Assembly: GCA_905480255.1 (NCBI GenBank)
Contig: CAJQPR010000049.1
Coordinates: 1-33,175 of the forward strand
From: an uncultured Woeseiaceae bacterium
GTDB taxonomy: Bacteria; Pseudomonadota; Gammaproteobacteria; Steroidobacterales; Woeseiaceae
DNA: 33,175 nt
Reading direction: 5' to 3'
Below are positions 1 to 9,335 of the stretch, piece after piece; positions within the stretch are counted from its first letter, which is position 1; the number at the start of each line of letters is the position of its first letter. Below the pieces are notes generated by a model that was not told the DNA's origin, made no database searches, and saw only the letters and a program-made list of their open reading frames with translations. Position numbers and translations under genes: made by a program.

Positions 1-289
1 TCAGTTTTGGCACCAGCTCAGCAAGCCTGACCAGCGCGAAATGACCAGGATTCGGCTTAACCCTGGCGACAAGCTCGCGGCGCCAGGTATACCAGCGCCA
101 GATTAGCTCGGGATCCCGATGGAAGGCATCAGGCGTAGCCAACTCGTGTGGATCGAATTGTTCCCACAAGCCTGTCTGCGCTTCACGAAAGGTCGGAACG
201 CCGCTTTCGGCGGACGCGCCTGAACCGGTCAGTACGAGGACATGGCGGGCATCCCGCAGAGTCCTTACAACCTCGTCCGGGATACCCAT
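1..289 (-). CDS. cobB: Sir2-family NAD-dependent protein deacylase, 5' part only
   Basis: This is the first 96 codons of a sirtuin, read leftward from an ATG at 289 and cut by the window edge; no stop is seen. Sirtuins remove acyl groups from lysines using NAD+ in the cytoplasm. The NAD-binding signature is visible at residues 20-35: LTGSGASAESGVPTFR, matching the usual GAGxSAESGIPTFR apart from GSG for GAG. It is followed by the GLWEQFDPHELATPDAF segment (about residues 40-56) typical of bacterial CobB. The catalytic His and the zinc cysteines lie beyond the edge. The start is 37 bp after the acnA stop on the same strand, so the two are probably co-transcribed. The family call is firm; the exact subclass is not. 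Confidence 0.85.
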   Translation of the reverse strand, partial: MGIPDEVVRTLRDARHVLVLTGSGASAESGVPTFREAQTGLWEQFDPHELATPDAFHRDPELIWRWYTWRRELVARVKPNPGHFALVRLAELVPKL

Positions 290-326
290 TTTCAAGTGAT
301 CCTAAGAAACCTCACATAAAGGTTTT

Positions 327-2996
327 TTAGGCTGCGGTGGCGAGCTGTCTCAGAACGTAGTGAAGAATGCCACCATGCTCGTAGTAGTCGCGCTCCTTCG
401 GTGTATCGATCCTGACCTGGGCCTTGAACGTTTTAGTCTTGCCGTCGTCGCCTGTCGCTGTCACGCTCACTGTCTTAGCATCCGGGTCCGAGTGGCCTTC
501 AATATCGAATACTTCCCTTCCGGTAAGCCCAAGCGTGTCCGCACCTTCCCCATTCATGAATTGCAGCGGCAGGACACCCATGCCAATCAAATTTGAGCGA
601 TGGATTCGCTCATAGCTCTTGGCGATGACCGCTTTGACTCCCAGTAACATCGTGCCTTTGGCTGCCCAGTCTCGTGATGACCCGGTACCGTATTCCGACC
701 CAGCAAGAACGACCAGGGGCGTACCCTCGGTCTGGTATTTTAGGGACGCGTCGTAAATCGACATCTGTTCATCGTCTGGTTGATGCCGTGTCCAGCCACC
801 TTCAGTTCCCGGCGCGAGTTCGTTGCGGAGGCGAATGTTAGCAAAAGTGCCGCGCATCATTACTTCGTGATTGCCACGGCGCGAGCCATAGGAATTGAAG
901 TCAGACGGCTTGACACCTTTTTCCTTCAGGTACTCGGCAGCGGGGCTGTCCAGGGATATGCTGCCCGCCGGCGAAATGTGATCAGTGGTAACTGAATCGC
1001 CAAGTAATGCGAGTACTCGTGCACCTTCGATATTTGAAACCGTGCCCGTCTCCAGGGTCATACCTTCAAAGTAGGGCGGATTTCTAACGTAGGTCGAGTC
1101 GGCGGCCCATTCATAAATTTCCCCGGTGGGTGAATCGATGCTGGTCCAGTTTTCGTCCCCGTCGAACACGCCGTCGTAACTCGACTTGAACATCGTTGAA
1201 TCGATGTTTTTTGCGATTGCATCCTGAATCTCTTTCTGATTCGGCCAGATGTCGCGGAGATAAACCGGGTTCCCGTCGGCATCGTCGCCAAGAGAATCAT
1301 TCATAACGTTGATTTCCATAGAGCCCGCGATCGCATAAGCGACAACCAGGGGCGGCGACGCCAGGAAGTTCATCTGTACCAGTGGGTGAATACGTCCTTC
1401 GAAATTTCGGTTTCCGGACAGGACGCTGCAACCAATGATATTGCCGTCCTGCACACCTTGTGAAATTTCCGGCAACAGCGGACCGGAGTTACCTATGCAG
1501 GTGGTGCAGCCATAGCCGACCGTATAGAAGCCGAGTGCATCAAGATCATCGTCCAGGCCCGACTTTTCGAGATAGTCAGTAACGACCTTGGATCCCGGTG
1601 CAAGGCTGGTCTTAACCCACGGTTTGGTAGCAAGTCCCTTAGCCCTTGCGTTTCGGGCCAGGAGTCCGGCAGCGAGCATAACCGCCGGGTTGGATGTATT
1701 GGTACAACTGGTAATTGCGGCAATCAGGACCGCGCCGTCCCGCAACTCAACGTCTTCACCGTTCAGGCTAATCGTTGCAGAGCCGCCGGATTCACGGCCT
1801 TCGGTCATGGTCTCAAGATGACCCCGGTAAGTGGAGTCAGCTACGCTCAGCGCAATGCGGTCTTGCGGCCGTTTGGGTCCTGCGATGCTCGGCTCAACAG
1901 TTCCCATATCGAGTTTAAGCGTATCCGTGTACAGCGGATCCGCTTGGCCGGTGTGGCGCCACAGCCCCTGCAGCTTCGCGTATTGCTCGATCAACTCGAT
2001 GTGGCCAGGCGCTCGGCCTGAGAGCTCAAGGTAGCGGAGTGTTTCGCCATCGATCGGGAAGATGGCGCAGGTGCTGCCAAATTCCGGCGACATGTTGCCG
2101 AGCGTGGCCCTATCTGCAAGTGGCAGGGTATCGAGCCCGTCGCCATAAAATTCGACGAATTTACCGACGACGCCTTTCTCACGCAGCATCTCTGTCACTG
2201 TCAGTACGAGATCGGTCGCTGTTGTTCCTTCTTTGAGCGCTCCCGTTAGTTTGAAGCCAATGACGTTCGGAATCAGCATCGTGATCGGCTGCCCGAGCAT
2301 TGCCGCCTCGGCCTCAATGCCGCCAACACCCCAGCCCAGAACTCCAATACCGTTGATCATTGTCGTGTGTGAATCGGTTCCGACCACCGTGTCCGGATAG
2401 GCGCGTCTAACCCCATCTTTTTCCGCGTCGAAAACGACCCGGCCCAGAAACTCGAGGTTGACCTGGTGAACGATGCCGGTATTAGGTGGCACCACGCGGA
2501 AGTTTTCAAATGCGCCCTGGCCCCAGCGGAGGAACGAATAGCGTTCACGATTGCGCTCGAATTCGATCTTGTTATTAAGATCCAGCGCACCGGCACTGCC
2601 GTAATTATCAATCTGCACCGAATGGTCAATGACGAGTTCGGCTGGCGAAAGTGGATTGATGCTGCCCGCATCGCCGCCCAGGCGAACGACTGCATCTCGC
2701 ATGGCAGCAAGGTCAACGACAGCCGGGACGCCAGTGAAGTCCTGGAGAATGACCCGGCTCGGTGTAAAGGATATTTCGGTGCTTGGCGCTGCTTCGGGAT
2801 CCCAATTAGCAAGCGCGAGGATGTCATCGCGGGTCACGTCGCGGCCGTCCTCGAATCGCAGCAGGTTTTCGAGCAGAATTTTCAACGAGTAGGGGAGGCG
2901 GCTCACATGGCCTTCCTCAACCGCATCGAGCCTGTAGATTTCGTAGTCTTTGCCGCCCACGTTCAATGTGGACCGGGCGCCGAAGCTGTCCGTCAT
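327..2996 (-). CDS. acnA: Aconitate hydratase A (AcnA/IRP type)
   Basis: Cytoplasmic 4Fe-4S enzyme interconverting citrate and isocitrate in the TCA cycle. The protein has 889 residues, the usual AcnA length (about 890), and is collinear with the family. The three cluster cysteines are C431 (in SCTNTSNP) and C497/C500 (in [13 protein letters not shown]). The swivelling domain 4 with [16 protein letters not shown] near the C-terminus is present. It lies 65 bp after mnmA, and that gap holds a perfect TATAAT -10 hexamer on the same strand, so it may have its own promoter. It is followed at 37 bp by a sirtuin gene. Proteins of this family can become RNA-binding regulators when the cluster is lost; nothing here shows whether this one does. 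Confidence 0.97.
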   Translation of the reverse strand: MTDSFGARSTLNVGGKDYEIYRLDAVEEGHVSRLPYSLKILLENLLRFEDGRDVTRDDILALANWDPEAAPSTEISFTPSRVILQDFTGVPAVVDLAAMRDAVVRLGGDAGSINPLSPAELVIDHSVQIDNYGSAGALDLNNKIEFERNRERYSFLRWGQGAFENFRVVPPNTGIVHQVNLEFLGRVVFDAEKDGVRRAYPDTVVGTDSHTTMINGIGVLGWGVGGIEAEAAMLGQPITMLIPNVIGFKLTGALKEGTTATDLVLTVTEMLREKGVVGKFVEFYGDGLDTLPLADRATLGNMSPEFGSTCAIFPIDGETLRYLELSGRAPGHIELIEQYAKLQGLWRHTGQADPLYTDTLKLDMGTVEPSIAGPKRPQDRIALSVADSTYRGHLETMTEGRESGGSATISLNGEDVELRDGAVLIAAITSCTNTSNPAVMLAAGLLARNARAKGLATKPWVKTSLAPGSKVVTDYLEKSGLDDDLDALGFYTVGYGCTTCIGNSGPLLPEISQGVQDGNIIGCSVLSGNRNFEGRIHPLVQMNFLASPPLVVAYAIAGSMEINVMNDSLGDDADGNPVYLRDIWPNQKEIQDAIAKNIDSTMFKSSYDGVFDGDENWTSIDSPTGEIYEWAADSTYVRNPPYFEGMTLETGTVSNIEGARVLALLGDSVTTDHISPAGSISLDSPAAEYLKEKGVKPSDFNSYGSRRGNHEVMMRGTFANIRLRNELAPGTEGGWTRHQPDDEQMSIYDASLKYQTEGTPLVVLAGSEYGTGSSRDWAAKGTMLLGVKAVIAKSYERIHRSNLIGMGVLPLQFMNGEGADTLGLTGREVFDIEGHSDPDAKTVSVTATGDDGKTKTFKAQVRIDTPKERDYYEHGGILHYVLRQLATAA

Positions 2997-3045
2997 GTTT
3001 GTTCTCCGGGATTGAATGATTACGACGGCGCTGGTCCGTCGCGGG

Positions 3046-3079
3046 GCGGCATTATAACGTCTTAGCCCGTTTTTAGCAG
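3046..3079 (-). promoter_or_regulatory. Candidate acnA promoter
   Basis: A perfect TATAAT lies on the minus strand at 3056-3051, about 55 bp before the acnA ATG and directly after the mnmA stop. The -35 position about 17 bp upstream (CTGCTA) matches the consensus poorly. So this is either a weak or activator-dependent promoter, or a chance match. Confidence 0.4.
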
Positions 3080-4201
3080 GGCCTCTGATGCGGAGGTTGC
3101 ACTATCAATGACGGCGCCACCGAGACAGCGCTCGCCGGCGTAAAAAACGGCAAACTGACCCGGGGCCACCGCCGCCTGCGGCTCATCGAAACTGACTGCA
3201 AGCCTGCCATCGCCGTCCACCGTAACGGAACATCCCTGGTCAGGCTGCCGGTAACGGATCTTGGCCGCACATCGCATGGTGCCGCCATCGACCAATTCGC
3301 GAGGCTCGTCATTAATCCAGCTCACCTGACTGGCTTGTAACGAGATGCTGTAGCGCAACGGATGGTCACCCTGGACGACAATCAGTGTATTGCTTCCCAG
3401 GTCTTTGGCAGCGACAAACCACGGTTCGTCACCGGAATCCTGCCGACCGCCTATGCCGAGGCCCTGTCTCTGGCCGAGGGTGTAGTACATCAGGCCGTCA
3501 TGTTCACCGACCATTTTCCCCTCCGGCGTTCGTATTGGTCCTGGGTTGACCGGGAGATAAGTCGACAAAAATTCGCGGAAAGGGCGCTCACCAATGAAGC
3601 AGATACCTGTGCTGTCTTTTTTGTTGTGCACTTCGAGCGCGTGATCTCGCGCAATCGCCCTGACATCGCCCTTCAGCATCTCGCCAAGCGGGAAAATCGT
3701 TTCTGCCAGAGCATCGGCACTGACTGCATGCAAAAAGTAGCTCTGATCTTTTGTAAGATCCTTCGCTTTCTGCAATATCGTTTCACCGTTAACCTGCCGG
3801 GTGCGTGCGTAGTGTCCGGTTGCAATAAAATCACCGCCCAGGCGCTTCGCGTAGTCGCGAAAGACGCCGAATTTAATCTCACGGTTGCAAAGCACGTCGG
3901 GGTTCGGTGTCCGGCCAGCCCGATATTCCTCGAGGAAATTGTCGAATACCTGGGCGCGGTATTCGCGTGCGAAATTGACATGATGCAGGGGTATTCCGAG
4001 TTGCTCGCAGATAATTCTCGCATCCTGGAGGTCATCCGCGGCGGTGCAATAGCCATCGTCGTCCTCCCAGTTCGTCATGTGCAGGGCATGGACATCAGCC
4101 CCCTCGCTCTGCAAAAGAATGGCAGCCACAGCGGAATCCACCCCGCCGGAAAGTCCGAGGATGACGCGCTTTTCTTTCAGGTTGTGGCCAGAGTCGTGCA
4201 T
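3062..4201 (-). CDS. mnmA: tRNA-specific 2-thiouridylase MnmA
   Basis: ATP-dependent enzyme that thiolates U34 of tRNA-Lys, -Glu and -Gln, receiving sulfur from the Tus relay. I start it at the ATG at 4201 (379 aa); an in-frame start at 4276 would overlap nudJ and add 25 residues with no family counterpart. The PP-loop SGGVDS is at residues 18-23. The catalytic cysteine pair is C105 ([12 protein letters not shown]) and C201 ([12 protein letters not shown]), close to the spacing in E. coli. It follows nudJ by 37 bp, the same pairing as in enterics. There mnmA is followed by hflD; here acnA takes that place and no hflD is in the window. No strong Shine-Dalgarno precedes the chosen start. Confidence 0.96.
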   Translation of the reverse strand: MHDSGHNLKEKRVILGLSGGVDSAVAAILLQSEGADVHALHMTNWEDDDGYCTAADDLQDARIICEQLGIPLHHVNFAREYRAQVFDNFLEEYRAGRTPNPDVLCNREIKFGVFRDYAKRLGGDFIATGHYARTRQVNGETILQKAKDLTKDQSYFLHAVSADALAETIFPLGEMLKGDVRAIARDHALEVHNKKDSTGICFIGERPFREFLSTYLPVNPGPIRTPEGKMVGEHDGLMYYTLGQRQGLGIGGRQDSGDEPWFVAAKDLGSNTLIVVQGDHPLRYSISLQASQVSWINDEPRELVDGGTMRCAAKIRYRQPDQGCSVTVDGDGRLAVSFDEPQAAVAPGQFAVFYAGERCLGGAVIDSATSASEALLKTG

Positions 4202-4238
4202 AGCCGGCGATTCTAGCAAAGACGGAGCAGGAACGGCC

Positions 4239-4730
4239 TCAGACCAGGCTGGCGTTTGCCAATACCCGATCGACATTTTGCTGAATTGGCATCATGTCCG
4301 AGAGCAAAGAGTTCGGCTGACGTTTGCCGGCCAGGTAATCCTCGACCGATCGGAGCACCGTCGGGGTTCGAAGATCGCGACTACGCCGCCTCAGGTCGCT
4401 GGCGGTTAGCCAGTGAACAGCGTACACGCCCTCATCAAGCGGGAGTTTCGAATCCTGAGCGATAAGATCGGCGAGATAAACAATTCGCAGGTGATTCTGA
4501 CGGGTTTGCGGATGGATCCAGAGGTAGACGCCGAGAAGTCCGGTAACGCAAATCTCGCAACCGGCCTCTTCAAGGGTCTCGCGCACGGCAGCTTGTTCCG
4601 GATTTTCTCCGCTTTCTATATGACCACCAGGTTGATTGACCACAACAACGCCGGAAGAGCGTTCTTCAATAATCAGAAACTTGCCGTCGTCTTCAACGAC
4701 GGCTGATACTGTCAGATCAGTGGGTAACAC
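4239..4730 (-). CDS. nudJ: Nudix hydrolase, NudJ-like phosphatase
   Basis: A 163-residue single-domain Nudix protein. The Nudix box is complete at residues 36-58: G36, E42, R50-E51, E54-E55, G57. It is preceded by the VNQPGGHIESGE segment seen in NudJ enzymes. NudJ in E. coli hydrolyses thiamine pyrophosphate and nucleoside tri/diphosphates; that substrate range is inferred from the family and from the position immediately upstream of mnmA, where E. coli also has nudJ. The start is GTG at 4730, with an AGGAAG about 11 nt upstream. It lies 18 bp after the DUF7931-like gene, so it is probably part of the same leftward operon. Confidence 0.88.
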   Translation of the reverse strand: MLPTDLTVSAVVEDDGKFLIIEERSSGVVVVNQPGGHIESGENPEQAAVRETLEEAGCEICVTGLLGVYLWIHPQTRQNHLRIVYLADLIAQDSKLPLDEGVYAVHWLTASDLRRRSRDLRTPTVLRSVEDYLAGKRQPNSLLSDMMPIQQNVDRVLANASLV

Positions 4731-4748
4731 GGCAGATTTAACTTCCTG

Positions 4749-5246
4749 TCAAATGCCTAGCTGTCGGAACTCGATCTCTACTTCGCTTGCTTGCCAGATC
4801 TCGTCAAACATCCTTCCATAGAGTTTGGCAACTGCGGGTTCGTATGTGTCTGCAATGCCTTCCCAGCGTTCGTGCTGCAGGCGATAGACAAGTGCGGTTT
4901 CATCCGCAATACAGAAAGACTCCGCATGTGTGCGCAAGTCCTCGCGCACGTGTCGAAACTCGATGTAGGTGTTGAGTCTCCGGCCGAGGTGTACAAATGC
5001 ATTACCGTTCTTGATGGCCCGTTGCGGGTCAGCGATCAACACCCTAATTCGCGAATAGGCCTGTGATAAAACGAGATGCTTCACAATCTCGAGAAAATCC
5101 GGGTCATCATAAATGCCCGGATCGAGATCATGACTGAATATCGACAGCTTACGGGACGCTTCGCTGGCGACGTCGATCACCGCATCACGCATTTCGTCCT
5201 TTGTCGATATGACCCATCGACGACCTTTTTCTCGAGCTGAATCCAT
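4749..5246 (-). CDS. DUF7931-like protein of unknown function
   Basis: A 165-residue soluble protein with no signal peptide or membrane segment. Pieces such as KLSIFSHDLDPGIYDD (about residues 33-48), SRIRVLIADPQRA and ESFCIADETALVYR resemble a degenerate phospholipase-D-like fold. The HKD catalytic motif is absent, so activity as a phospholipase or nuclease is not expected. I recall related domains annotated as DUF7931 and sometimes attached to acetyltransferases in gammaproteobacteria; that is memory, not a search. It sits between roxA and nudJ on the same strand, 18 bp before nudJ and 116 bp after roxA. The start is ATG at 5246. Its function is not known. Confidence 0.7.
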   Translation of the reverse strand: MDSAREKGRRWVISTKDEMRDAVIDVASEASRKLSIFSHDLDPGIYDDPDFLEIVKHLVLSQAYSRIRVLIADPQRAIKNGNAFVHLGRRLNTYIEFRHVREDLRTHAESFCIADETALVYRLQHERWEGIADTYEPAVAKLYGRMFDEIWQASEVEIEFRQLGI

Positions 5247-5362
5247 ATTCTGTCAGGTTCTGGTTCTAGCGACCGCTGGCAGGAAAGTTTACCGGCCACA
5301 CTGTTGAGGGCGTGCCAACTGTGTCACGTTTTGACGACAGCCGCCCCTGCGAACAGTTCTCA

Positions 5363-6595
5363 TCAACTGTCGTGACCGACGTCAAAAACGCCCTGTTCGA
5401 GAAGCCATTCAAAAAACTTCCGACCATCCTGCTGTGCATACAAGTCCCTGATTGCAGAGGATTTAGCTACTCGCTTGCCACAAATGTCCTGCATGAACTG
5501 ACCATTCCCGGAAGAGGTTTTTAACGCCAGACCGTTTGCAAATACAATCCACTCCGAAAGATTGTGGTGCCAGGCGATCTGCGCCATTCCATGAACCGGA
5601 ATATCTGAATTGCATTGAATAGTTTCGTCCAAAACTTTTGGGTCGGCAGGATCGGCCAATAGCCATGCCTTTGGGTCGGTAACGACTGAACCGAAGACAA
5701 GTGCGATCTCTTCGTTCGACAGAGACTCATCCAGAAGCCCCTGTTCACGCACGCGACGAACGGTTTGCCCGGAGATGCAACCACGAATTGCCTCATTAAC
5801 TTCCAGATCCGTGTCGCAATAGAAAATTTCCAAATCGTTCGTTGGCGGAAGGGAATTGCCTGTGGAATCAAAAATGCGGTCGGCGCCGGCCATCAATTCC
5901 GCTTTCGTCGGTGCCCGCATGCCTATGGAGTAGGTCATGCAAAAGTCCTGAGCAATGCCCCAATGCGGTATGCCCGGCGGCAGATACAGCACATCTCCTT
6001 GTGAAGCGTCATGACTCGTCGTCACGGGAAACGATCGCAGCAGCGACAGTTCGTCCGACATATCGTCAGGCACGGCTGTGCCGATATCGCCGGTGAGCCA
6101 TTCGCGAGTGCCTTCGCCCTGGCACAGGAATACATCGTAATTGTCGAGATGCGGTCCAACGCTTCCGCCAGGCGCTGCAAAGCTGACCATCAAATCATCA
6201 ATACGCCAGTCAGGAATAAACTCGGCATGCCCGAGCCAGGCGCGAAAATCGGGCAGGTGTTTTTCCACATCCTGTACCAGCAGCGTCCAGTCTTTTTCCG
6301 GTAACTGGCCAAGGTAGGCTTCCTCGAACGGGCCGCTTTCAAGCCGGTATTTGATCCGGGCATCACTCCTGTCCGTATATACCAGGCGTGACTCGACGTC
6401 CGGCTGAATGGCGAGCCATGCAAGTTCATTCCCGGTCAGAGCGGGACAGGTCTCGCCAATCGCATGGGGCAGAAACAAAGGACTTTTCTGCCAGTGATCC
6501 GCGAGAAAGTTTTTGGGATCCAGGGACTTCAATTGAGCTTCTTTCGCAAACGGATAACGGGAGAACCGCAGAGTATGCCCCAGCGGATATCTCAC
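5363..6595 (-). CDS. roxA: JmjC-type uL16 3-hydroxylase RoxA (YcfD)
   Basis: Fe(II)/2-oxoglutarate cupin oxygenase that hydroxylates an arginine of ribosomal protein uL16. Iron ligands are H149 and D151 (GPHLDNYDVF) and H211 (PPGIPHWG); the preceding DWRIDDLMVSFAAPGG is diagnostic of this family. The longest frame gives 410 aa from a GTG at 6595. E. coli has the same triad 24 residues earlier (H125/D127/H187, from memory). An in-frame TTG at 6532 with AAAGAAG upstream would give 389 aa and fits the family N-terminus better, so the true start is uncertain. The C-terminal half (about 230-410) is the winged-helix dimer region and is more divergent. It heads the leftward gene run and is divergent from the gene at 6794. 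Confidence 0.9.
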   Translation of the reverse strand: MRYPLGHTLRFSRYPFAKEAQLKSLDPKNFLADHWQKSPLFLPHAIGETCPALTGNELAWLAIQPDVESRLVYTDRSDARIKYRLESGPFEEAYLGQLPEKDWTLLVQDVEKHLPDFRAWLGHAEFIPDWRIDDLMVSFAAPGGSVGPHLDNYDVFLCQGEGTREWLTGDIGTAVPDDMSDELSLLRSFPVTTSHDASQGDVLYLPPGIPHWGIAQDFCMTYSIGMRAPTKAELMAGADRIFDSTGNSLPPTNDLEIFYCDTDLEVNEAIRGCISGQTVRRVREQGLLDESLSNEEIALVFGSVVTDPKAWLLADPADPKVLDETIQCNSDIPVHGMAQIAWHHNLSEWIVFANGLALKTSSGNGQFMQDICGKRVAKSSAIRDLYAQQDGRKFFEWLLEQGVFDVGHDS

Positions 6596-6793
6596 AACAG
6601 CCCCATCCAGGCGACATTTCTGTCAATCAAACTGGAATTTGGTCCGCTGCCTCCGGATGCCGTACAAATAGTTGCTGGAGGAGCGGTTGGTAATCCTGGC
6701 TGAGTCACGCTGGCTTCAAGACCGGGAGGAGGGAACCGAGAGCAGGGATCCATAGTCAATCTAGTCTCGGGACAGACGAAAAACCGGTGAGAT

Positions 6794-7276
6794 ATGAAAT
6801 TACTAATCAGTGGCACTGCTTGTTTGGCGATGATGGCAGGTCTGCCGGCACTGGCAGACGATGCCGCCGACGAGGCGGCGCTTCTTGCCCTTGATCAGGC
6901 CTACGCGACGGCGTGGAAAGAAGGCGACGCCAACGGGGTGATGGCGTTATTCACCGAAGATGCCACCCTGGTTCCACATCACGGCGATGCGCCTATCAAG
7001 GGGCATAAGGCGATCCGGGCGTTCTGGTTTAACCCGGAGTATGCGCCGACGATTGTCCCGGAATGGACCAGGGATGCCACCGAGATTTATATCGAAGGTG
7101 ATATCGGCGTGGTTCGAGGCAGGGCTCGCCTAGTCTGGGAATATGAGGGCACACGGACCACGATCCCGGAGGGAAATTACGTCCTGATCGCGGTACGCGA
7201 CGAATCCGACTGGCGCATCCGCACGCTGACGTGGAACGATGACCCCCGGAAATGGATTCAGGAAGAAATCGACTAG
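6794..7276 (+). CDS. Secreted DUF4440 / SnoaL-like (NTF2-fold) protein
   Basis: A 160-residue protein with a cleavable signal peptide (MKLLISGTACLAMMAGLPALA, likely cut after residue 21). The rest is an NTF2-like cone fold of the SgcJ/EcaC type: ALDQAYATAWKEGDANGVMALFTEDATLVPHHG (about 32-64) and a C-terminal GNYVLIAVRDESDWRIRTLTWN strand pair. Such proteins are often binding or isomerase-like domains; no catalytic residues can be assigned. GGTGAGAT directly before the ATG serves as ribosome binding site. The gene stands alone on its strand, divergent from roxA and convergent with the cytochrome gene 33 bp away. The function is unknown. Confidence 0.85.
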   Translation: MKLLISGTACLAMMAGLPALADDAADEAALLALDQAYATAWKEGDANGVMALFTEDATLVPHHGDAPIKGHKAIRAFWFNPEYAPTIVPEWTRDATEIYIEGDIGVVRGRARLVWEYEGTRTTIPEGNYVLIAVRDESDWRIRTLTWNDDPRKWIQEEID

Positions 7277-7309
7277 TTACCGATTGTCGTAAATTGTCGC
7301 GGGTTGCTG

Positions 7310-9253
7310 CTACTGTAATTCAGAGATCATCTCGGACATTCGCAGGCCGAGTTCAAGATAGCGTTCCGCTTCGTCTGCCTGGCCAAGACTGCGAAACAGG
7401 TCGATCAGCTCGCCATAGATCGCCAGGTCCAGCGGTTGAAGTTGAAGCGTTCGTACAAACGCATCCCTGGCCTCGCGGTCTGCGTTTTTCGCCCGCAGAA
7501 GCCTGCCTTTGTATTTCCAGGCATTTGCCATGTATGGACGTAATCGGATAGCCGCGTCGATGTGTTCCTCCGCAAGCGTGTATTCACCCGTACCAAGGTA
7601 GGCGGCAGCAAGGTTGAAATGCACTTCAGGATGCTCACGGACCGCCAGGGACTGAATGAGTGCTCCTATCGCCCCGTCGGCGTCGCCCTGGGCCAGCAGG
7701 GATGTGCCAAGCACCGCGTAAGCAGGACGAAGATGTTCGCCGTCCGCTATGAGCTTCCGCGCGGTGGCTTCGGCGGCTGGGTAGCGACCCTGGGTAAATT
7801 GCGAAGTCGCAAGATCAACGTAAGGCTCGTTGTCAAACAACACGATGTCTTTTAATGCTTCCTCGAGCTTGAGGTGTGCCGTATTTATGTTTCGCCCGGA
7901 TCTGAGCGCAGCCAGCGAGCGATAGACATCAGCCTCCTCATCCTCAGGTGTATCGAAGAGGTCCAGTAATTCGACATGAGTGATGGCGCGGTTTTGTTTG
8001 CTGATCGGTGCAACCAGCGCGTTCAGATCGAATGGCCCCTTGGCAATCCTGTGGTCTGTCATCGTTACGTGAACCACGTCGCCAGTACGTCGGCGCGGCA
8101 TGTGACAGGTAACGCACTGCTCGCCTGACGTATCCGTAGTGGGCGAGTGCAGGTCACGTGCAGAGGCATGGCAGCCGGTGCAAACTTCCTCAACGCCTGT
8201 CCTGAAGGTTGCCGATTCAGGTTTAACGTGGGGGTCATGACAATCAATGCATGAAAACTGCCCGGCGCTTTCCAGGTAACAACTGCTTTGCGTAAATCGA
8301 TAGGCGTGATGATTGATTTCGAAGCGCTCCTCGGGGACCTCACCTCTTTCCACCGGATCAACATGAACGAGGTAGTCAGAGAGTTTCTCGCCAGGCCTGA
8401 AAGAGTAGACACCACGCCCGACCCGGTGCGCACCGGTAAGAGAGGCGGATGGCAGCATGTGACACTGGAAACAAACAGAGTCCCGTAGCTCCGCAGAAAG
8501 TTTAGCCGGGTTGACAATTCTGCCTCGCGTTTCTTCCAGCTCATTGCCCTGCAAAGCAGACTGGATATGATCCGCGCCCGGTCCGTGACAGCGCTGGCAA
8601 CCGGTACCTTCCGGCAGGTCGTGGGGGAACGTCTCTGCGACCCATGGCGCATCGCTTCCTTCGGGTACTGCAGGGAACGCGTTATGGCAGAACAAACACT
8701 TTCTCTGAATTGCCCTCGTAATTCCCGGATGGTCTGCGAATTCGAAGCCGGGAGACATGCCCCATACTCTGTCTTCGGAATACCAGCCGATCGGGAGCAT
8801 GAAAATTTCTCCCCAGTCTGTCTGGTAAAGGTAGCTGCGGGCACGATTGCCTGAGCCCAGGACCCATGCAACCGGGATCTCCAGCAGGTTGATCTCGTCC
8901 CCGTTTTTGTCGTGCTGGTAACGACGGAAAACAAGGTCGTCACCATCCTCAACGATTTGGTAAAACCGCTGGAGCTTCTCGTCGTGGTACTCGACGCCGA
9001 AGTCTTCCATTGGAGTCTGATGACCGGGCTTTCGCAGCGACTGCGCCATGCCAACGTCCTGGTAGGTGGCATACGTGTCGCTGTGGCAAGTACCGCAGAC
9101 CTGGTCGTCGACATAACCCGCCACTGCGCCGGTCGTCGCAGCCGCACCAATCGTTGGCAGGAGATCCGGATCCGGCGGCGCTTCATTTTTCGCGCAGCCG
9201 AACACCAGGCAGGCGCCAAGCAGGATCCAGAACGGCGATTTTCTGTTCACCAT
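7310..9253 (-). CDS. Heptaheme c-type cytochrome / TPR lipoprotein
   Basis: A 647-residue exported lipoprotein: the signal peptide ends in lipobox VFGC (C20). Seven CxxCH heme-attachment motifs follow: CGTCH 53, CLFCH 186, CQRCH 219, CFQCH 261, CIDCH 335, CTGCH 358, CVTCH 380. From about residue 470 to the end are tetratricopeptide repeats (for example HFNLAAAYLGTGEYTLAEEHIDAAIRL-type units). The layout matches cytochrome c554-like multiheme proteins with C-terminal TPRs, which are periplasmic electron carriers or oxidoreductases of mostly unknown substrate. AAGGGCC lies just before the ATG. It follows purB by 82 bp on the same strand. No cytochrome-maturation or partner quinone-oxidase genes are nearby, so the electron partner is unknown. 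Confidence 0.9.
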   Translation of the reverse strand: MVNRKSPFWILLGACLVFGCAKNEAPPDPDLLPTIGAAATTGAVAGYVDDQVCGTCHSDTYATYQDVGMAQSLRKPGHQTPMEDFGVEYHDEKLQRFYQIVEDGDDLVFRRYQHDKNGDEINLLEIPVAWVLGSGNRARSYLYQTDWGEIFMLPIGWYSEDRVWGMSPGFEFADHPGITRAIQRKCLFCHNAFPAVPEGSDAPWVAETFPHDLPEGTGCQRCHGPGADHIQSALQGNELEETRGRIVNPAKLSAELRDSVCFQCHMLPSASLTGAHRVGRGVYSFRPGEKLSDYLVHVDPVERGEVPEERFEINHHAYRFTQSSCYLESAGQFSCIDCHDPHVKPESATFRTGVEEVCTGCHASARDLHSPTTDTSGEQCVTCHMPRRRTGDVVHVTMTDHRIAKGPFDLNALVAPISKQNRAITHVELLDLFDTPEDEEADVYRSLAALRSGRNINTAHLKLEEALKDIVLFDNEPYVDLATSQFTQGRYPAAEATARKLIADGEHLRPAYAVLGTSLLAQGDADGAIGALIQSLAVREHPEVHFNLAAAYLGTGEYTLAEEHIDAAIRLRPYMANAWKYKGRLLRAKNADREARDAFVRTLQLQPLDLAIYGELIDLFRSLGQADEAERYLELGLRMSEMISELQ

Positions 9254-9335
9254 CAGGCCCTTAGCCTAGCGAAAGGACGGCCTCAGTCGGGCCTGATTTT
9301 ATTAGCACGGAGCGTATCCAACCGGACGCCGCGGT

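Noticed and set aside
1-3. Stop codon of a minus-strand gene (TCA at position 1)
   Set aside because: It is out of frame with the sirtuin frame, which reads CTG at 4-2 and continues past the edge.
148-330. 60-codon plus-strand frame at the left edge
   Set aside because: Antisense to the sirtuin N-terminus, whose NAD-binding motif is unmistakable.
3362-4216. 284-codon open frame antisense to mnmA
   Set aside because: Shadow of the mnmA reading frame without motifs.
5298-5324. Imperfect 9-bp inverted repeat (ACACTGTTG/CAACTGTGT) between roxA and the DUF7931-like gene
   Set aside because: One mismatch, no T run on either strand and genes likely co-transcribed; not convincing as a terminator.
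8065-9219. 384-codon open frame in another frame of the cytochrome gene
   Set aside because: Same strand, shifted frame; the product is Ser/Arg-rich with no motifs, while the overlapping frame encodes seven heme sites.
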